A stretch of 64,000 nt of DNA from Cryobacterium soli (GCF_003611035.1 NZ_CP030033.1:3100001-3164000); one strand, 5' to 3'. Counted from the stretch's first letter, positions 46,086-56,166 are shown. A program made the numbers and translations. The notes: a model not told the origin generated them from the sequence alone.

Positions 46086-46955
46086 TCAGGCGGTGCGCAC
46101 CCGGATCTGGTTGGCCCAGGGGTCGTCGAAGCCGAGCACCTGACCGTCGTTGCTGGTCTGCACGCCGTAGTGCGTCATCCGCTCGCCGAGCTGGCCGAGG
46201 TCGTCGCTGGTGGGAAGCACGATCTCCACCTGGCCGAGGCCGAGCGCCAGGCGGCGCTTACCGGAGCCGGCGCTGTTCCAGGTGTTCATGGCCATGTGGT
46301 GGTGGTAGCCGCCGGCGGAGACGAACAGCGCCGAGCCGCCCATCTCGGCGGTGGTCTCGAAACCGAGCCGGTTCACGTAGAACTCGCGGGCGGTAGCGAC
46401 ATCGCCCACCGACAGGTGCACGTGCCCCACCACGGCGTGGCCGGCCGACGGGTCGCTCAGGCCCTGCTCGGTGAGGTGTTCGGAGATGAACGCGTTCGGA
46501 TCCACGTAAAGGGTGGCCATCTCGATCTGGCCGTGCTTCCAGCTCCACTCCGAGCGGTCACGGTCCCAGTACAGTTCGATGCCGTTGCCCTCGGGGTCGG
46601 TGAAGTAGAACGCCTGGCTCACCAGGTGGTCGGCGCTGCCGGTGAAGGTGCCGGGATGCTTGGTGCCCACCGAGTACACGGCCGCGGCGAGCTGGGCCTG
46701 GGTATCGAACAGGATCGCGGTGTGGAACAGCCCGGCCGCGCGTGGCTCGGCGGCGGCGAGTTCGGGGGCGTGCTGCAGGATCACGATCGGGGTCGTGCCA
46801 CGGCCGAGCACCGCGACGGGGCCGTCGTGGCTGAGCAGCGTGAGGGTCACGGCGTCGCGGTAGTAGGCGATCATGGCGTCGAGGTTGCCCACCCGCAGGG
46901 TCACCGCACCCATTCCGGTGTCGGCGGCGAGCAGTTCGGCAGAAGATCGGGTCAC
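46086..46955 (-). CDS. VOC-superfamily (glyoxalase / catechol 2,3-dioxygenase-like, CatE) protein
   Basis: 289 residues from GTG 46955 (MTRSSAELLAADTGMGAVTL); the frame is open to a GTG at 47000. Two tandem VOC modules: the first with LFHTAILF and FTDPEGNGIELYWD, the second with GHVHLSVGDVATAREFY and HHHMAMN. The metal triad His-His-Glu typical of CatE-like extradiol enzymes is plausible across the modules. Substrate unknown. It converges on the TetR gene with only 10 bases between. Confidence 0.85.
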   Translation of the reverse strand: MTRSSAELLAADTGMGAVTLRVGNLDAMIAYYRDAVTLTLLSHDGPVAVLGRGTTPIVILQHAPELAAAEPRAAGLFHTAILFDTQAQLAAAVYSVGTKHPGTFTGSADHLVSQAFYFTDPEGNGIELYWDRDRSEWSWKHGQIEMATLYVDPNAFISEHLTEQGLSDPSAGHAVVGHVHLSVGDVATAREFYVNRLGFETTAEMGGSALFVSAGGYHHHMAMNTWNSAGSGKRRLALGLGQVEIVLPTSDDLGQLGERMTHYGVQTSNDGQVLGFDDPWANQIRVRTA

Positions 46956-47043
46956 GCTTGCGTCAACGGATGCGCCGCCCCGGCTATTCCCCCGGTCCAC
47001 GTGGCGTCCCGGCAGGCAGGGCCGTCACCACGGCCGGTGGCTC

Positions 47044-47850
47044 CTAGATCCGCCGAGCCCACTCCGCGATCATCCCGGTGGCTTGGGCGAAGGCAGGGTC
47101 CCCCGGCCGGTTGAGGAAGGCGTGCACGGTGCCGGGCAGCACGTGGTACTCCACCGGCACCGCGGCATCCGTCAGTTCGCGGGCGAACTGCTCGCCGGAG
47201 GCGCGCATGGAGTCGCCCTCGGCATCCAGCATCAGCGCGGGTGGGAAATCGTGCAGCGGATGCCCGCCGGGGAACGCGAACGGTTCGGCGGCGGCGGCGG
47301 CAGTCCCGGCATAGTTGCGGTTGGTCAGGTTCAGCAGTGCGGGGAGGTGGGTGTACCGGCGGCGGCCGCGCAGGCGCCCGATCACCTCGCGGGAGCGCAC
47401 GGGCAGGGCGGCGTGGAAGAAGCCGTAGGCGAGGAACACCCCGCGGAGCGGCGGGGCGCCTTCGGAGGCCAGCCGCAGTACCGTCGCGGCTGACAGGCAG
47501 GCGCCCGCGCTGGCACCGCCGAGGATCACACCGTCCGGAAACTCCTCCTGAACGGCCCGCAGCACCGCCACCACGTCGTCGACCGGAACCGGGTAGCGGA
47601 TCCCGCGTCGCCCGAGCCTGGGCCCGACGGTCGCGAGCCGGTAATCCACCGTGACGACCGGGAATCCGGCCAAGGCCAGGGCGCGGGCCACCTCGTGGGT
47701 TTCGGGCAGGTCGAGGTCGCCCTTGAAGAACCCGCCGCCGTGCACCCAGACGATCGGCGGTCCGGTCGTGATTCCCGCAGGTGTATACCGTCGCACCGGA
47801 ATAGGGCCGTGCGGTCCGGCGACGGTATCGGCGCGGGTGTTCAGGGGCAT
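47044..47850 (-). CDS. Alpha/beta hydrolase (hormone-sensitive-lipase-type esterase)
   Basis: 268 residues. Oxyanion motif HGGGFFKGD, nucleophile serine in GGASAGACLS, then the acid in LMLDAEGDSM and His in GTVHAFLNRPG. These place it in the HSL/esterase group acting on short acyl esters. It is 34 bases beyond purC and 88 bases ahead of the VOC gene on the same strand, so it may be cotranscribed with purDC. Confidence 0.92.
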   Translation of the reverse strand: MPLNTRADTVAGPHGPIPVRRYTPAGITTGPPIVWVHGGGFFKGDLDLPETHEVARALALAGFPVVTVDYRLATVGPRLGRRGIRYPVPVDDVVAVLRAVQEEFPDGVILGGASAGACLSAATVLRLASEGAPPLRGVFLAYGFFHAALPVRSREVIGRLRGRRRYTHLPALLNLTNRNYAGTAAAAAEPFAFPGGHPLHDFPPALMLDAEGDSMRASGEQFARELTDAAVPVEYHVLPGTVHAFLNRPGDPAFAQATGMIAEWARRI

Positions 47851-47884
47851 CCCCCGAGACTAGGGCCTGCCGGCCTGGGCAGGC

Positions 47885-48784
47885 TTAGACCGCGGTGAGC
47901 CGACCGAGTAGCTCGCGGTACCGGGCCGCGGTCTGCTCGACGATCTCGGCGGGCAGCACGGGCGGGGTTCCGGTCTGGTCCCAGTGGGCGGAGAGCCAGT
48001 CGCGCACGATCTGCTTGTCGAAGCTGGCCATCCGCTCTCCCGGGGTGGCACCGGCAAGCCACTGGGCGGCATCCCAATACCGGCTCGAGTCGCTCGTGAG
48101 CACCTCGTCGCCCAGGGTGAGCACCCCGGTGGCGCGGTCGGCGCCGAACTCGAACTTGGTGTCGGCCAGGATCACGCCGGCTGCCTCCGCGATCGCGGAT
48201 GCGCGGCGGAAGATCTCCAGCGATGCGTCGCGCAGCGCGGCGGCCACGTCGGCTCCCACAAGCTCCACGGTGCGTTCGAACGAGATGTTCTCGTCGTGCT
48301 CGCCCATCGGGGCCTTCCAGGCCGGGGTGTAGATCGGTTCGGGCAGCCGGTCGCCGTTCTGCAGGCCGTCCGGCAGCGGGATGCCGCAGACGGTGCGGCT
48401 GGCCACGTACTCGAGCCAGCCCGAACCGGTCAGGTAGCCGCGCACGACGCACTCGATCGGGTACATGTCCAGGGTCTTGCAGAGCATCGCCCGGCCGGCC
48501 ACGGCGGCGGGGATCAGGCTCGACGCATCCACTCGGTGGTCGGGTACGAGGTGATTGGGCACGCCGTCGAGCTGGTCGAACCACCACAGGCTGAGCGTGG
48601 TGAGCAGCTCGCCCTTGCCCGGGATGCCGGGTTCGAGAACGTGGTCGAACGCGCTCACCCGGTCGCTGGCCACGACAAGCACCCGGTCGGCGGTCGCCAG
48701 GTCGGTGTCGTCCGCGGGAACGTAGAGGTCGCGTACCTTGCCCGAGTACACGTGCTGCCAGCCGTCCAGCTGCAGCGCGGCCAT
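47885..48784 (-). CDS. purC: SAICAR synthetase PurC
   Basis: 299 residues. Joins CAIR and aspartate with ATP. Markers: YSGKVRDLY near the start (ATP loop), VVASDRVSAFDHV, the CVVRGYLTGSGW strand and VLADTKFEFG. Its ATG shares one base with the purD stop (TGATG), so purD-purC are coupled. Confidence 0.97.
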   Translation of the reverse strand: MAALQLDGWQHVYSGKVRDLYVPADDTDLATADRVLVVASDRVSAFDHVLEPGIPGKGELLTTLSLWWFDQLDGVPNHLVPDHRVDASSLIPAAVAGRAMLCKTLDMYPIECVVRGYLTGSGWLEYVASRTVCGIPLPDGLQNGDRLPEPIYTPAWKAPMGEHDENISFERTVELVGADVAAALRDASLEIFRRASAIAEAAGVILADTKFEFGADRATGVLTLGDEVLTSDSSRYWDAAQWLAGATPGERMASFDKQIVRDWLSAHWDQTGTPPVLPAEIVEQTAARYRELLGRLTAV

Positions 48785-50052
48785 CAGTTCGCGACCTTGG
48801 CGGCGATGTCGCTACGGTGCTGAGAGCCCTCGAGGCCGATCAGCGACACGGCCTCGTAGGCGCGGGCGCGAGCTTCGGTGAAGTCGCTCCCCACGGCGAC
48901 GACGCTGAGCACCCGGCCACCGGTGGCGAGCAGGTCGCGACCCGAGAGTTCGGTCGCGGCGTGCGCGATGGTCACCCCGGGCACCCGGGCGGCGTCGGTC
49001 AGTCCGGTGATGGGGCGGCCGGTCACCGGGGTCTCCGGGTAGTTCTCGCTGGCGATGACCACGGTCACGGCGGCATCGGCGGAGAACTCCGGCCGGGGCA
49101 GCCCGGCCAGTTCGCCGGTCGAGGCGGCCAGCAGCAACCCCGAGAGCGGCGTGACGAGGCGGGGCAGCACGACCTGCGTCTCCGGGTCGCCGAAACGGGC
49201 GTTGAATTCGATCACACGGATGCCGGCATCCGTGAGAATCAGCCCGCAGTAGAGCAGCCCGATGAACGGGGTGTCTTCGCCGGCCAGCTGGCGCACGGTG
49301 GGCAGGGCGATGGTCTCGATGACCTCGTCCACGAAAGCGGTCTCGCTGCCGAACCCGGCGTCGAGCCAGGGCAGCGGCGAGTAGGCGCCCATGCCGCCGG
49401 TGTTGGGGCCCTCGTCGTTGTCGGCGAGACGCTTGTAGTCCTGCGCGGGGGAGAGCGGTAGTACCGTGTGGCCGTCGCTGAGGAGGAACAACGAGACCTC
49501 CTGGCCGGCGAGGAATTCCTCGATCAGCACGGCGCCGTGCTGCAGCCAGCGCACGGCGTGGGCGAGGGCGTCGTCGCGGTCGGTGGTCACGAGCACACCC
49601 TTGCCGGCGGCCAGGCCGTCGGCCTTGACCACGTAGGGGGCGCCGTATTCGTCGAGCGCGCCCTGCGCCTCGGCGAGGTTGCCGGCCCGCACGGCACGGC
49701 CGGTGGGCACACCGGCGTCGTCCATGATGCGCTTGGCAAAGGTCTTGCTTCCCTCGAGGGCAGCGGCGGCCTGGCCCGGGCCGAACACCGGGATGCCGCG
49801 GGTGCGGAGGGCATCGGCGACACCGGCCACCAGGGGGGCCTCCGGGCCCACCACGACGAGGTCGATGTTGTGCTCCTGGGCGAAGTTGGTCACCACGTCG
49901 GAGTCGGTGGGATCGAGGTCGACCACCGGCACATCCGCGGCGATGCCGGCATTGCCGGGCGCGGCGATCACGTGGGGCCGCGGCTCCTCTCGCAGGAGGG
50001 CAGTGACGATGGCGTGCTCGCGGGCGCCGGAACCGAGGACCAGTATTCTCAC
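48784..50052 (-). CDS. purD: Phosphoribosylamine-glycine ligase PurD
   Basis: 422 residues, ATP-grasp enzyme making glycinamide ribonucleotide. Starts MRILVLGSGAREHAI with the phosphate-binding GSGxREHA, contains the family signature RFGDPETQVVLPRL and metal-binding EFNARFGDPE. First gene of the purDC unit, 89 bases from the divergent SCP-like gene. Confidence 0.98.
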   Translation of the reverse strand: MRILVLGSGAREHAIVTALLREEPRPHVIAAPGNAGIAADVPVVDLDPTDSDVVTNFAQEHNIDLVVVGPEAPLVAGVADALRTRGIPVFGPGQAAAALEGSKTFAKRIMDDAGVPTGRAVRAGNLAEAQGALDEYGAPYVVKADGLAAGKGVLVTTDRDDALAHAVRWLQHGAVLIEEFLAGQEVSLFLLSDGHTVLPLSPAQDYKRLADNDEGPNTGGMGAYSPLPWLDAGFGSETAFVDEVIETIALPTVRQLAGEDTPFIGLLYCGLILTDAGIRVIEFNARFGDPETQVVLPRLVTPLSGLLLAASTGELAGLPRPEFSADAAVTVVIASENYPETPVTGRPITGLTDAARVPGVTIAHAATELSGRDLLATGGRVLSVVAVGSDFTEARARAYEAVSLIGLEGSQHRSDIAAKVAN

Positions 50053-50141
50053 CGGATCAGGCTACCCGGCCCACACGGTGGCGCGCACCTCGGCCGCCAC
50101 GCGGTGTCACGGGAGGGCCTCGGAGCGGGCAGACTGGAGCC

Positions 50142-50504
50142 ATGGCACGCGCGAGGATCGACGACGGACTGGGCCGCACCGCGGTGAAGGCCTACCTGGC
50201 CGACGAAGCCGGCGCGAGCCGCGATACCAAGGCGCTCGCCGTGCGGTACACCCTGCAGCTGCTCGCCGAACAGGCCGAGGGCAACACCGTCGAGGTGCGC
50301 GTGCCGCCGTTCGGCGCCGTGCAGTGCATCGCCGGCCCCCGGCACACGCGCGGCACCCCGCCCAATGTGGTCGAAACGGACGTTGCCACGTGGCTGGCAC
50401 TGGCCACAGGCGCCCTCCTCTGGGCCGACGGCATCGCCTCCGGACGCATCCACGCCTCCGGAGCGCGCGCCGACCTCGCCACCGAGCTGCCGCTCTTCCC
50501 CTAG
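50142..50504 (+). CDS. Sterol-carrier-family (bacterial SCP ortholog) protein
   Basis: 120 residues. The pattern AVRYTLQLLAEQAEGNTVEV, the strand VRVPPFGAVQCIAG and ATGALLWADGIASGRIHASG match the bacterial SCP-ortholog family, which has a shallow lipid-binding fold and sits beside purD in many actinobacteria. Role unknown. Confidence 0.85.
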   Translation: MARARIDDGLGRTAVKAYLADEAGASRDTKALAVRYTLQLLAEQAEGNTVEVRVPPFGAVQCIAGPRHTRGTPPNVVETDVATWLALATGALLWADGIASGRIHASGARADLATELPLFP

Positions 50505-50528
50505 CCCCGCTCGGCCACGAGGGCGCCA

Positions 50529-50559
50529 CGAGCGCTCCGACGTCAAGGCGGAGCGCTCG
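50529..50559. terminator. Bidirectional hairpin between SCP-like gene and GH32 gene
   Basis: CGAGCGCTCCG (50529-50539) pairs perfectly with CGGAGCGCTCG (50549-50559) around a nine-base loop, in the 111-base gap between convergent genes. Confidence 0.75.
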
Positions 50560-50615
50560 CTTGTCCCCTCAAGTCCCAGATCGTGCCGTCGTGTCGACAG
50601 GCTCAGCCGGGATCT

Positions 50616-52184
50616 CTAGAGTGCCGGCCACAGCCGGCGCGGAGAGTGCCAGATGTCTGCCATACGCCACGAAGCGGCCTCCCGCACGTGCACCCGGCCC
50701 CGGATGCCGACGAACTCGACGCCCTGCGCGTCCTCACGAGTCGGGTAGACGCGGCATGCCAGAGGTTGCCCGTTGGCGAAGATCTCCAGCGCAGAGTGAT
50801 CCGCGAGCACCCGCAGGTGGATCCGCCCGTCGACGTGCTTGATCGGCCCGCTGCGAGGGGTCGCGTCAACGGTCGGGTCAAGGCTGCTCGCCGTGCGGAT
50901 GAGCTCAAGAGTGATGGCGGCGTGCGCATCGCCCGGCCGGGTGATCCGGATGACTGTGCGCTCGGCCTCGTCCTGGGTGGCCCGCACGATCAGCTCGACC
51001 TGTGACCCCGTCTCCAGGTGCAGCTCGGCCACGATGTCGATCTGGTCGCCCCTGGTCAGGCCCGCACGGCGTTCCCCGCCGGTGAGGGTGAATCCGCCCA
51101 GCCGCACGTGGTCTCGGCGCAGCGTCTCCAGCTCGGGCACCGGCTGCTGGTGCAGGGTGCCGTCCGGCGCGCGGGTGACGAGTCGTGGCAGCGACATGAC
51201 GCCCGACCACCCCGCGGTCTCGGCCGCCGCGTCGGAGCGGCCCTCCTGAAGCCAGCCGAACATCACCCGGCGGCCCCGCGCGTCCTGGGTGGATTGAGGC
51301 GCATAGAAGTACCGTCCGCCGTAGTCGAGTCGATGCACTGCTGTGCGGTCGAAACGGGTGCCGCTGTAGTGACCCGTCAGGTACAGCGTGTGCCGGGTCA
51401 CCCCGTCGTCCCACGCGGAGAACACGAGAATGTCCGGGTCGACCGGTTCGTCGTCGGCGCCCGCGGGTTCGAGGCGGAACAGGTCCACGCACTCCCACAT
51501 GGTGCCGGTCCAGTCGTCGGCGGTGGTCTCCCGGTCGCCGCTGTCGCCCACGATCAGCGGGCCGAGGTAGCTCCAGTTGCGCAAATCCGGGGACGCGTAG
51601 AGCAGTGCGGTTCCGCCCTGTCCACGGATGCCGGAGCCGATGAGCTGACGCCAGCCACCGCCCGGGTGCGGCCACACGCAATGATCCCGAAAGGCCGTCA
51701 GGTCCAGCGATGCCGGCGGTGCGGAGATCACCGGGTTGGCCGCATCGGCGACCCACTCGGTCAGATCCATCGACCCCACGGCGACGCAGGGCAGCTCCCG
51801 GTCACCACGGCGGCCCGAATACACCAGCGTCGGCACTCCGTGGTCGTCCACGAGCACCCCAGACCAACAGCCGTCGGCATCCGCGGCGTTCGCGGCGTCC
51901 CCCGGCACCAGGGCCACAGGGGCGTCGGTCCAGGTGATCAGGTCGGGGCTCGTCGCGTGCCCCCAGTGGATGCGACTGTGCACAGCCTTGAGCGGGTTGT
52001 ACTGGTAGAAGAGGTGGTACACGCCGTTCCAGTGGCTCAGGCCATTCGGGTCGTTGAGCCAGCCGGCCGGGGACACGAAGTGGAACCGTGGACGGTGCCG
52101 GTCGCCCTCCGCGAGCGCCACGAGGGCATCCGGCTGGTCTGGGGAATCGGAGCGGTCCTCGTCGGTCGCGAGTAGCGGGTTCAC
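50616..52184 (-). CDS. Glycoside hydrolase family 32 (beta-fructosidase / sucrose-6-phosphate hydrolase type)
   Basis: 522 residues, five-blade propeller plus C-terminal beta sandwich. Catalytic nucleophile Asp45 in WLNDPNG (42-48), stabiliser Asp in AFRDHCVW, acid/base Glu in MWECVDLFR. The usual RDP triplet reads RDH, a substitution also seen in some relatives. No signal peptide, so it works inside the cell on imported fructosides. It overlaps the ABC ATPase stop by four bases (ATGA), so it is the last gene of the importer operon. Confidence 0.93.
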   Translation of the reverse strand: MNPLLATDEDRSDSPDQPDALVALAEGDRHRPRFHFVSPAGWLNDPNGLSHWNGVYHLFYQYNPLKAVHSRIHWGHATSPDLITWTDAPVALVPGDAANAADADGCWSGVLVDDHGVPTLVYSGRRGDRELPCVAVGSMDLTEWVADAANPVISAPPASLDLTAFRDHCVWPHPGGGWRQLIGSGIRGQGGTALLYASPDLRNWSYLGPLIVGDSGDRETTADDWTGTMWECVDLFRLEPAGADDEPVDPDILVFSAWDDGVTRHTLYLTGHYSGTRFDRTAVHRLDYGGRYFYAPQSTQDARGRRVMFGWLQEGRSDAAAETAGWSGVMSLPRLVTRAPDGTLHQQPVPELETLRRDHVRLGGFTLTGGERRAGLTRGDQIDIVAELHLETGSQVELIVRATQDEAERTVIRITRPGDAHAAITLELIRTASSLDPTVDATPRSGPIKHVDGRIHLRVLADHSALEIFANGQPLACRVYPTREDAQGVEFVGIRGRVHVREAASWRMADIWHSPRRLWPAL

Positions 52185-53257
52185 TGGTCAGCCTTCCTGG
52201 CCGATGCCGGTGCGGGGTCGAGCTCGGTGTCGTGGTCGGTAAGGAGCGGATTGCTTGCGGCGGAGACCTGCGGCGCGTACAGGTGGCAGCGCACCCAGTG
52301 ATCGGGGCCGACGGTGTGCCGCACCGGCACGCTGGCACTGCAGTCCGGTCCCTGCCATGGACATGAGGTCGGCGTCAGCACCGCCTGCCGCAGCCGCGCC
52401 CGCTCACGCGGGTCGTAGCGCACGGATCGACCGGGATCCGGAACGGCTGACAACAACAACTGGGTGTAGGGATGGGACGGGTTCTGCATGAGCTCCAGGG
52501 ATTCTCCGCCCTCGACGAGGGCTCCGGCGAACATTACGAGTGTGGTGTCGGCGACATACCGGGCGGAGGCCAGGTCGTGCGTGATGAACAGCATCGAGAT
52601 GCCGCGCTCGTCACGTAGCCGGGCCATGAGGTTGAGGATGCCGATGCGCACCGAAACGTCGAGCATCGACGTGGGCTCGTCGGCGAGGATGATCTCGGGG
52701 TCCACGGCGAGCGCCCGGGCAATCGACACTCGTTGGCGCTGCCCACCGGACAGCTCGTGCGGGTAGCTGTCGAGCATGTCTTCGGTGAGTCCGACCGTGC
52801 GCATCAACTCAGCGGATCGGCTGCGCACCTCGGCGCGGGTTCGTGCCTTGCCGTGGATGCGCAGGGGCCGTTCCAGAAAGTGCTCCACCCGGTGCGCCGG
52901 GTTCAGCGAGCCGAACGGGTCCTGGAAAACCATCTGCACCGTGCCTCGGTACCGCCGGGAGGCCGCCGACTTCTCGGTCTTGAGCACATCCCGGCCGCCG
53001 ACGACGATCGACCCGGCCGTGGGCCGTTCCAGGCGGGCGAGGGCTCGAGCCACGGTGCTCTTGCCGCTGCCGGATTCCCCGACCAGAGCGACGATCGTGC
53101 CGCGGGGGATGTCGAAGTCGACGTTGTCCACGGCGCGCATGTTTCGTCTGGAGAACAGCCCTCCGAGCGGGAAATCCTTCGTGAGCCCGCGCACCCGCAC
53201 GCTGACGTCGTCGATCGGGGCCGTGCTGGGTCGGCGCTGGCCGGTGTCGGTCGTCAT
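52181..53257 (-). CDS. Peptide-type ABC transporter ATP-binding protein (OppF/DppF-like)
   Basis: 358 residues. Walker A GESGSGKST, signature LSGGQRQRVSIARAL, Walker B IILADEPTSMLD and an H-loop LFITHDLASARY, then the C-terminal oligopeptide-transporter extension with Cys residues (CPWQGPDC) that in relatives holds a Fe-S cluster. Overlaps both neighbours by ATGA. Together with the next ATPase it powers the importer encoded by 54234-57927. Confidence 0.95.
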   Translation of the reverse strand: MTTDTGQRRPSTAPIDDVSVRVRGLTKDFPLGGLFSRRNMRAVDNVDFDIPRGTIVALVGESGSGKSTVARALARLERPTAGSIVVGGRDVLKTEKSAASRRYRGTVQMVFQDPFGSLNPAHRVEHFLERPLRIHGKARTRAEVRSRSAELMRTVGLTEDMLDSYPHELSGGQRQRVSIARALAVDPEIILADEPTSMLDVSVRIGILNLMARLRDERGISMLFITHDLASARYVADTTLVMFAGALVEGGESLELMQNPSHPYTQLLLSAVPDPGRSVRYDPRERARLRQAVLTPTSCPWQGPDCSASVPVRHTVGPDHWVRCHLYAPQVSAASNPLLTDHDTELDPAPASARKADQ

Positions 53258-54237
53258 GCTGCGGTTCCTTCGATGCTCGTGCGCGGGTGCTCGGCCACAA
53301 AGCGTCCGGGCTCGACCTCGCGCAGGTCGGGGATGTTGCCGGAACAGTTGGCCCGGTCGGGTGGGCAGGAAACGTGGAAGGAACAGCTCCCCGAGGAGCC
53401 ATCGCCCGCCCGCACTGAATCAGACAGGCCGGTCAGGCGAACGCGCGGACCGGTCAACGGCGGAAACGCGTTCATCAGCGACAACGTGTACGGGTGCAGG
53501 GGACTGGCGAACATGAGCTCCGCGGCGGCCATCTCCACGAGCCGGCCGCTGTGCATCACGGCCATGCGGTGAGACAGTTCCACCATGAGGGACATGTCGT
53601 GGGTGATGAAGAGCACCGAGAATCCCAGCTGCCGCTGAAGATCGCTGATCTGCGCCATGATCTCCTGTTGCACGACCACGTCGAGCGCGGTCGTCGGTTC
53701 ATCCATGATGAGTAGAGAGGGCTCCAGCGCCAGGGCCATCGCGATCACGGCCCGTTGGCGCATGCCGCCGGAGAGCTGATGCGGGTAGGAGTCCAACCGC
53801 ACCGGATCGATGCTCACCAGGCGCAGTAACTCGGCCGAACGGCTGCGGGCCTGCTTCGCCGACAGCCCCTCGTGGGTGGTGAAGATGTCCACCATCTGGC
53901 TCCCGATGGTCATCACAGGGTTGAGCGAGTTCATCGCGCTCTGGAAGATCATCGCGATCTCCATCCAGCGGAACCGGCGCAGTTCTTCTCCGCGCAGGGC
54001 CAGAAGGTCTCGGCCCTTGAACCTGATCTGCCCGCCCGTGATCTCGGCGGGGTCCTTGAGGAGCCGCATGATGGCGTTGGCGACCGTGGACTTGCCGCAG
54101 CCGGATTCGCCGGCCAGGCCGAAGATCTCGCCCTCACCGATGCTGAACGACACGTCGTTGACGGCGACCACCTGGCGGTTGTCGCCGTGGTATTCCACTC
54201 GCAGGTTGGTGACCTCGAGGATCGGGGTGGTACTCAT
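53254..54237 (-). CDS. Peptide-type ABC transporter ATP-binding protein (OppD/DppD-like)
   Basis: 327 residues from ATG 54237 ([20 protein letters not shown]). Walker [10 protein letters not shown], signature [15 protein letters not shown], Walker [14 protein letters not shown], and the C-terminal extension with [14 protein letters not shown] cysteines. ATGA overlaps on both sides show strict coupling. Confidence 0.95.
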   Translation of the reverse strand: MSTTPILEVTNLRVEYHGDNRQVVAVNDVSFSIGEGEIFGLAGESGCGKSTVANAIMRLLKDPAEITGGQIRFKGRDLLALRGEELRRFRWMEIAMIFQSAMNSLNPVMTIGSQMVDIFTTHEGLSAKQARSRSAELLRLVSIDPVRLDSYPHQLSGGMRQRAVIAMALALEPSLLIMDEPTTALDVVVQQEIMAQISDLQRQLGFSVLFITHDMSLMVELSHRMAVMHSGRLVEMAAAELMFASPLHPYTLSLMNAFPPLTGPRVRLTGLSDSVRAGDGSSGSCSFHVSCPPDRANCSGNIPDLREVEPGRFVAEHPRTSIEGTAA

Positions 54238-55175
54238 GCGCGGGTCCGTCCTTTCTTCGTCGTACGCAGCCGGGGGTTCGTGACCTCGTCGACGGCGTAG
54301 TTGACCATGGCCAGGGCAAATGCCACCAGAGCGATGCACAGGCCGGACGGTACGAAGGCCCACCACGCACCGGTGAACAGCGCTCCGTCGTTGCTTGCCC
54401 AGTACAGGTTGGTGCCCCAGCTCACGACGCTTGCGTCGCCGAGCCCGAGGAACTCGAGGCCCGCCTGGGCGCCGATGCCGAAGATGACGCAGGCGAGGAA
54501 GGTGCTCATCACGATGGAGGCCATGTTCGGCAGAATCTCGCGGAACATGATGCGCAGCGGATGTTCGCCGGTCACGACGGCGGCGGCGACGAAGTCCTTG
54601 CTGCGGATGGATAGCGCCTGTGAGCGCAGCACCCGGGCTGAACCGGCCCAGCCGGTGATGATCAGCACGACGACGACGGTTCCGATGCCCGGCGGCAGGA
54701 ATGCCGCGAGGATCACCAGCAGCGGCAACCCGGGGATCAGCAGGAAGACGTTGGTGACCAGGGAGAGCAGGTCGTCGATGACCCGCCCGAAATAGGCCGA
54801 GGCCACGCCCACCAGGAGCCCGACCAGGGTCGCCGCCGCTCCCACGACGAAGCCGACCAGCAGGGAGGTCCGGGCCCCGTGCATGGTCAGGGCGAGAACG
54901 TCCTGGCCCTTGGCGGTGGTGCCGAACAGGTGCTCCAGTGACGGGGGCTGCGAGGCGATCGCCGTGATCAGCGACGGGTTTCCGGGAGCCAGCAGCGGCG
55001 CCGCAAGCGCGACCACGCCGAACAGAAGCAGCACAGCGGCCCCGAAGGCAGCTTTGCGATTGCCCAGAATGCCGCGAAGCAGGCCCCGGCGTGGCCGACG
55101 GCCGGACGCCGGCGCGTCGGAAGGGGCATCCGTCGTGGCCAGCGCCACGGTTTCAGAGGGATTGGTGACAGACAT
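54234..55175 (-). CDS. Peptide-type ABC transporter permease (OppC/DppC-like)
   Basis: 313 residues. N-terminal cytoplasmic stretch, then six membrane helices; the coupling EAA loop reads KDFVAAAVVTGEHPLRIMFR. RKAAFGAAVLLLFGVVALAA is the first helix. Partner of the permease at 55189, 13 bases upstream. Confidence 0.93.
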   Translation of the reverse strand: MSVTNPSETVALATTDAPSDAPASGRRPRRGLLRGILGNRKAAFGAAVLLLFGVVALAAPLLAPGNPSLITAIASQPPSLEHLFGTTAKGQDVLALTMHGARTSLLVGFVVGAAATLVGLLVGVASAYFGRVIDDLLSLVTNVFLLIPGLPLLVILAAFLPPGIGTVVVVLIITGWAGSARVLRSQALSIRSKDFVAAAVVTGEHPLRIMFREILPNMASIVMSTFLACVIFGIGAQAGLEFLGLGDASVVSWGTNLYWASNDGALFTGAWWAFVPSGLCIALVAFALAMVNYAVDEVTNPRLRTTKKGRTRA

Positions 55176-55188
55176 GGTGTTCTCCGTC

Positions 55189-56166
55189 TCAGCTCACGCG
55201 CACGCGCGGGTCGAGGCGCACGTACACGATGTCAACGAGGAAGTTGGCAACGAGCACGGCGGCCGTGATGGTGAGGAAAATGCCCTGCATGAGCGGGTAG
55301 TCCAGCCCCTGCACGGCGGCGAGCAGCTGATAGCCCACGCCCGGGTAGGCGAAAACCACCTCGGTGAGTAGCGCACCGCCCACGATGAAGCCGAAGGACA
55401 TGCCGAAGGCGGTGACGCTGGGCAGCATGGCGTTGCGGGCGGCGTAGCGGAACATGATGCGGTTGTTCGTCAGGCCCTTCGCCTCGGCCATGAGGATGTA
55501 GTCCTCGGCGGTCGTGGCGATCATGGTGTTGCGCATGCCGAGCATCCAGCCTCCGATCGAGACCAGCACGATGGTCAGGGCGGGCAGGAACAGGTGCGTG
55601 GCGACGCTGGAGACGAAGGTCCAGGAGAGCTCCGGCATCATTCCGGCGTCGAAGGCGTGTCGGATGGGGAACCAGCCGAGCACCACCCCGAACAGGTAGA
55701 GCGCCGCCATGGCGAGCCAGAAGTACGGGAACGAGCCCACGAAGACCAGAATCGGCGGGAAGACGGAGTCCAGGACTCCTCCGCGTCGCCAGGCGGCGAG
55801 GATGCCCAGGAGATTGCCGATGACGACGGCGATGACCAATGCCGTGCCGCCGAGCAGGAGCGTCCAGCCGATCTGGCTTCCGATGACCTCCGAGACGGGG
55901 GTGGGAAAGCGGGAAATCGATACGCCCATCTGACCGGTGAATATGTTCTGCACATAGGTGATGTATTGCTGCCAGATCGGCCGTTCGTCCAAGCCGAACA
56001 GCTGGCGAAGCTGCTCGATCTGGTCGGGCTGCATCTTGTTCGCTGCCTGGGCGAACATGCGGGTGACGGGGTCGCCGGGCATGAACCGAGGGAGGAGGAA
56101 GTTCAGGGTGATCGACACCCAGAAGGCGAGGAGGTAGAAAGCCAACCGCCGCACTATGAATCGCAC
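55189..56166 (-). CDS. Peptide-type ABC transporter permease (OppB/DppB-like)
   Basis: 325 residues from GTG 56166 (MRFIVRRLAFYLLAFWVSIT), with GGAG upstream. Six helices and the periplasmic loop between helix 1 and 2 (FMPGDPVTRMFAQ) typical of DppB; EAA loop AEDYILMAEAKGLTNNRIMF. Separated from the binding-protein gene by a strong hairpin. Confidence 0.93.
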   Translation of the reverse strand: MRFIVRRLAFYLLAFWVSITLNFLLPRFMPGDPVTRMFAQAANKMQPDQIEQLRQLFGLDERPIWQQYITYVQNIFTGQMGVSISRFPTPVSEVIGSQIGWTLLLGGTALVIAVVIGNLLGILAAWRRGGVLDSVFPPILVFVGSFPYFWLAMAALYLFGVVLGWFPIRHAFDAGMMPELSWTFVSSVATHLFLPALTIVLVSIGGWMLGMRNTMIATTAEDYILMAEAKGLTNNRIMFRYAARNAMLPSVTAFGMSFGFIVGGALLTEVVFAYPGVGYQLLAAVQGLDYPLMQGIFLTITAAVLVANFLVDIVYVRLDPRVRVS

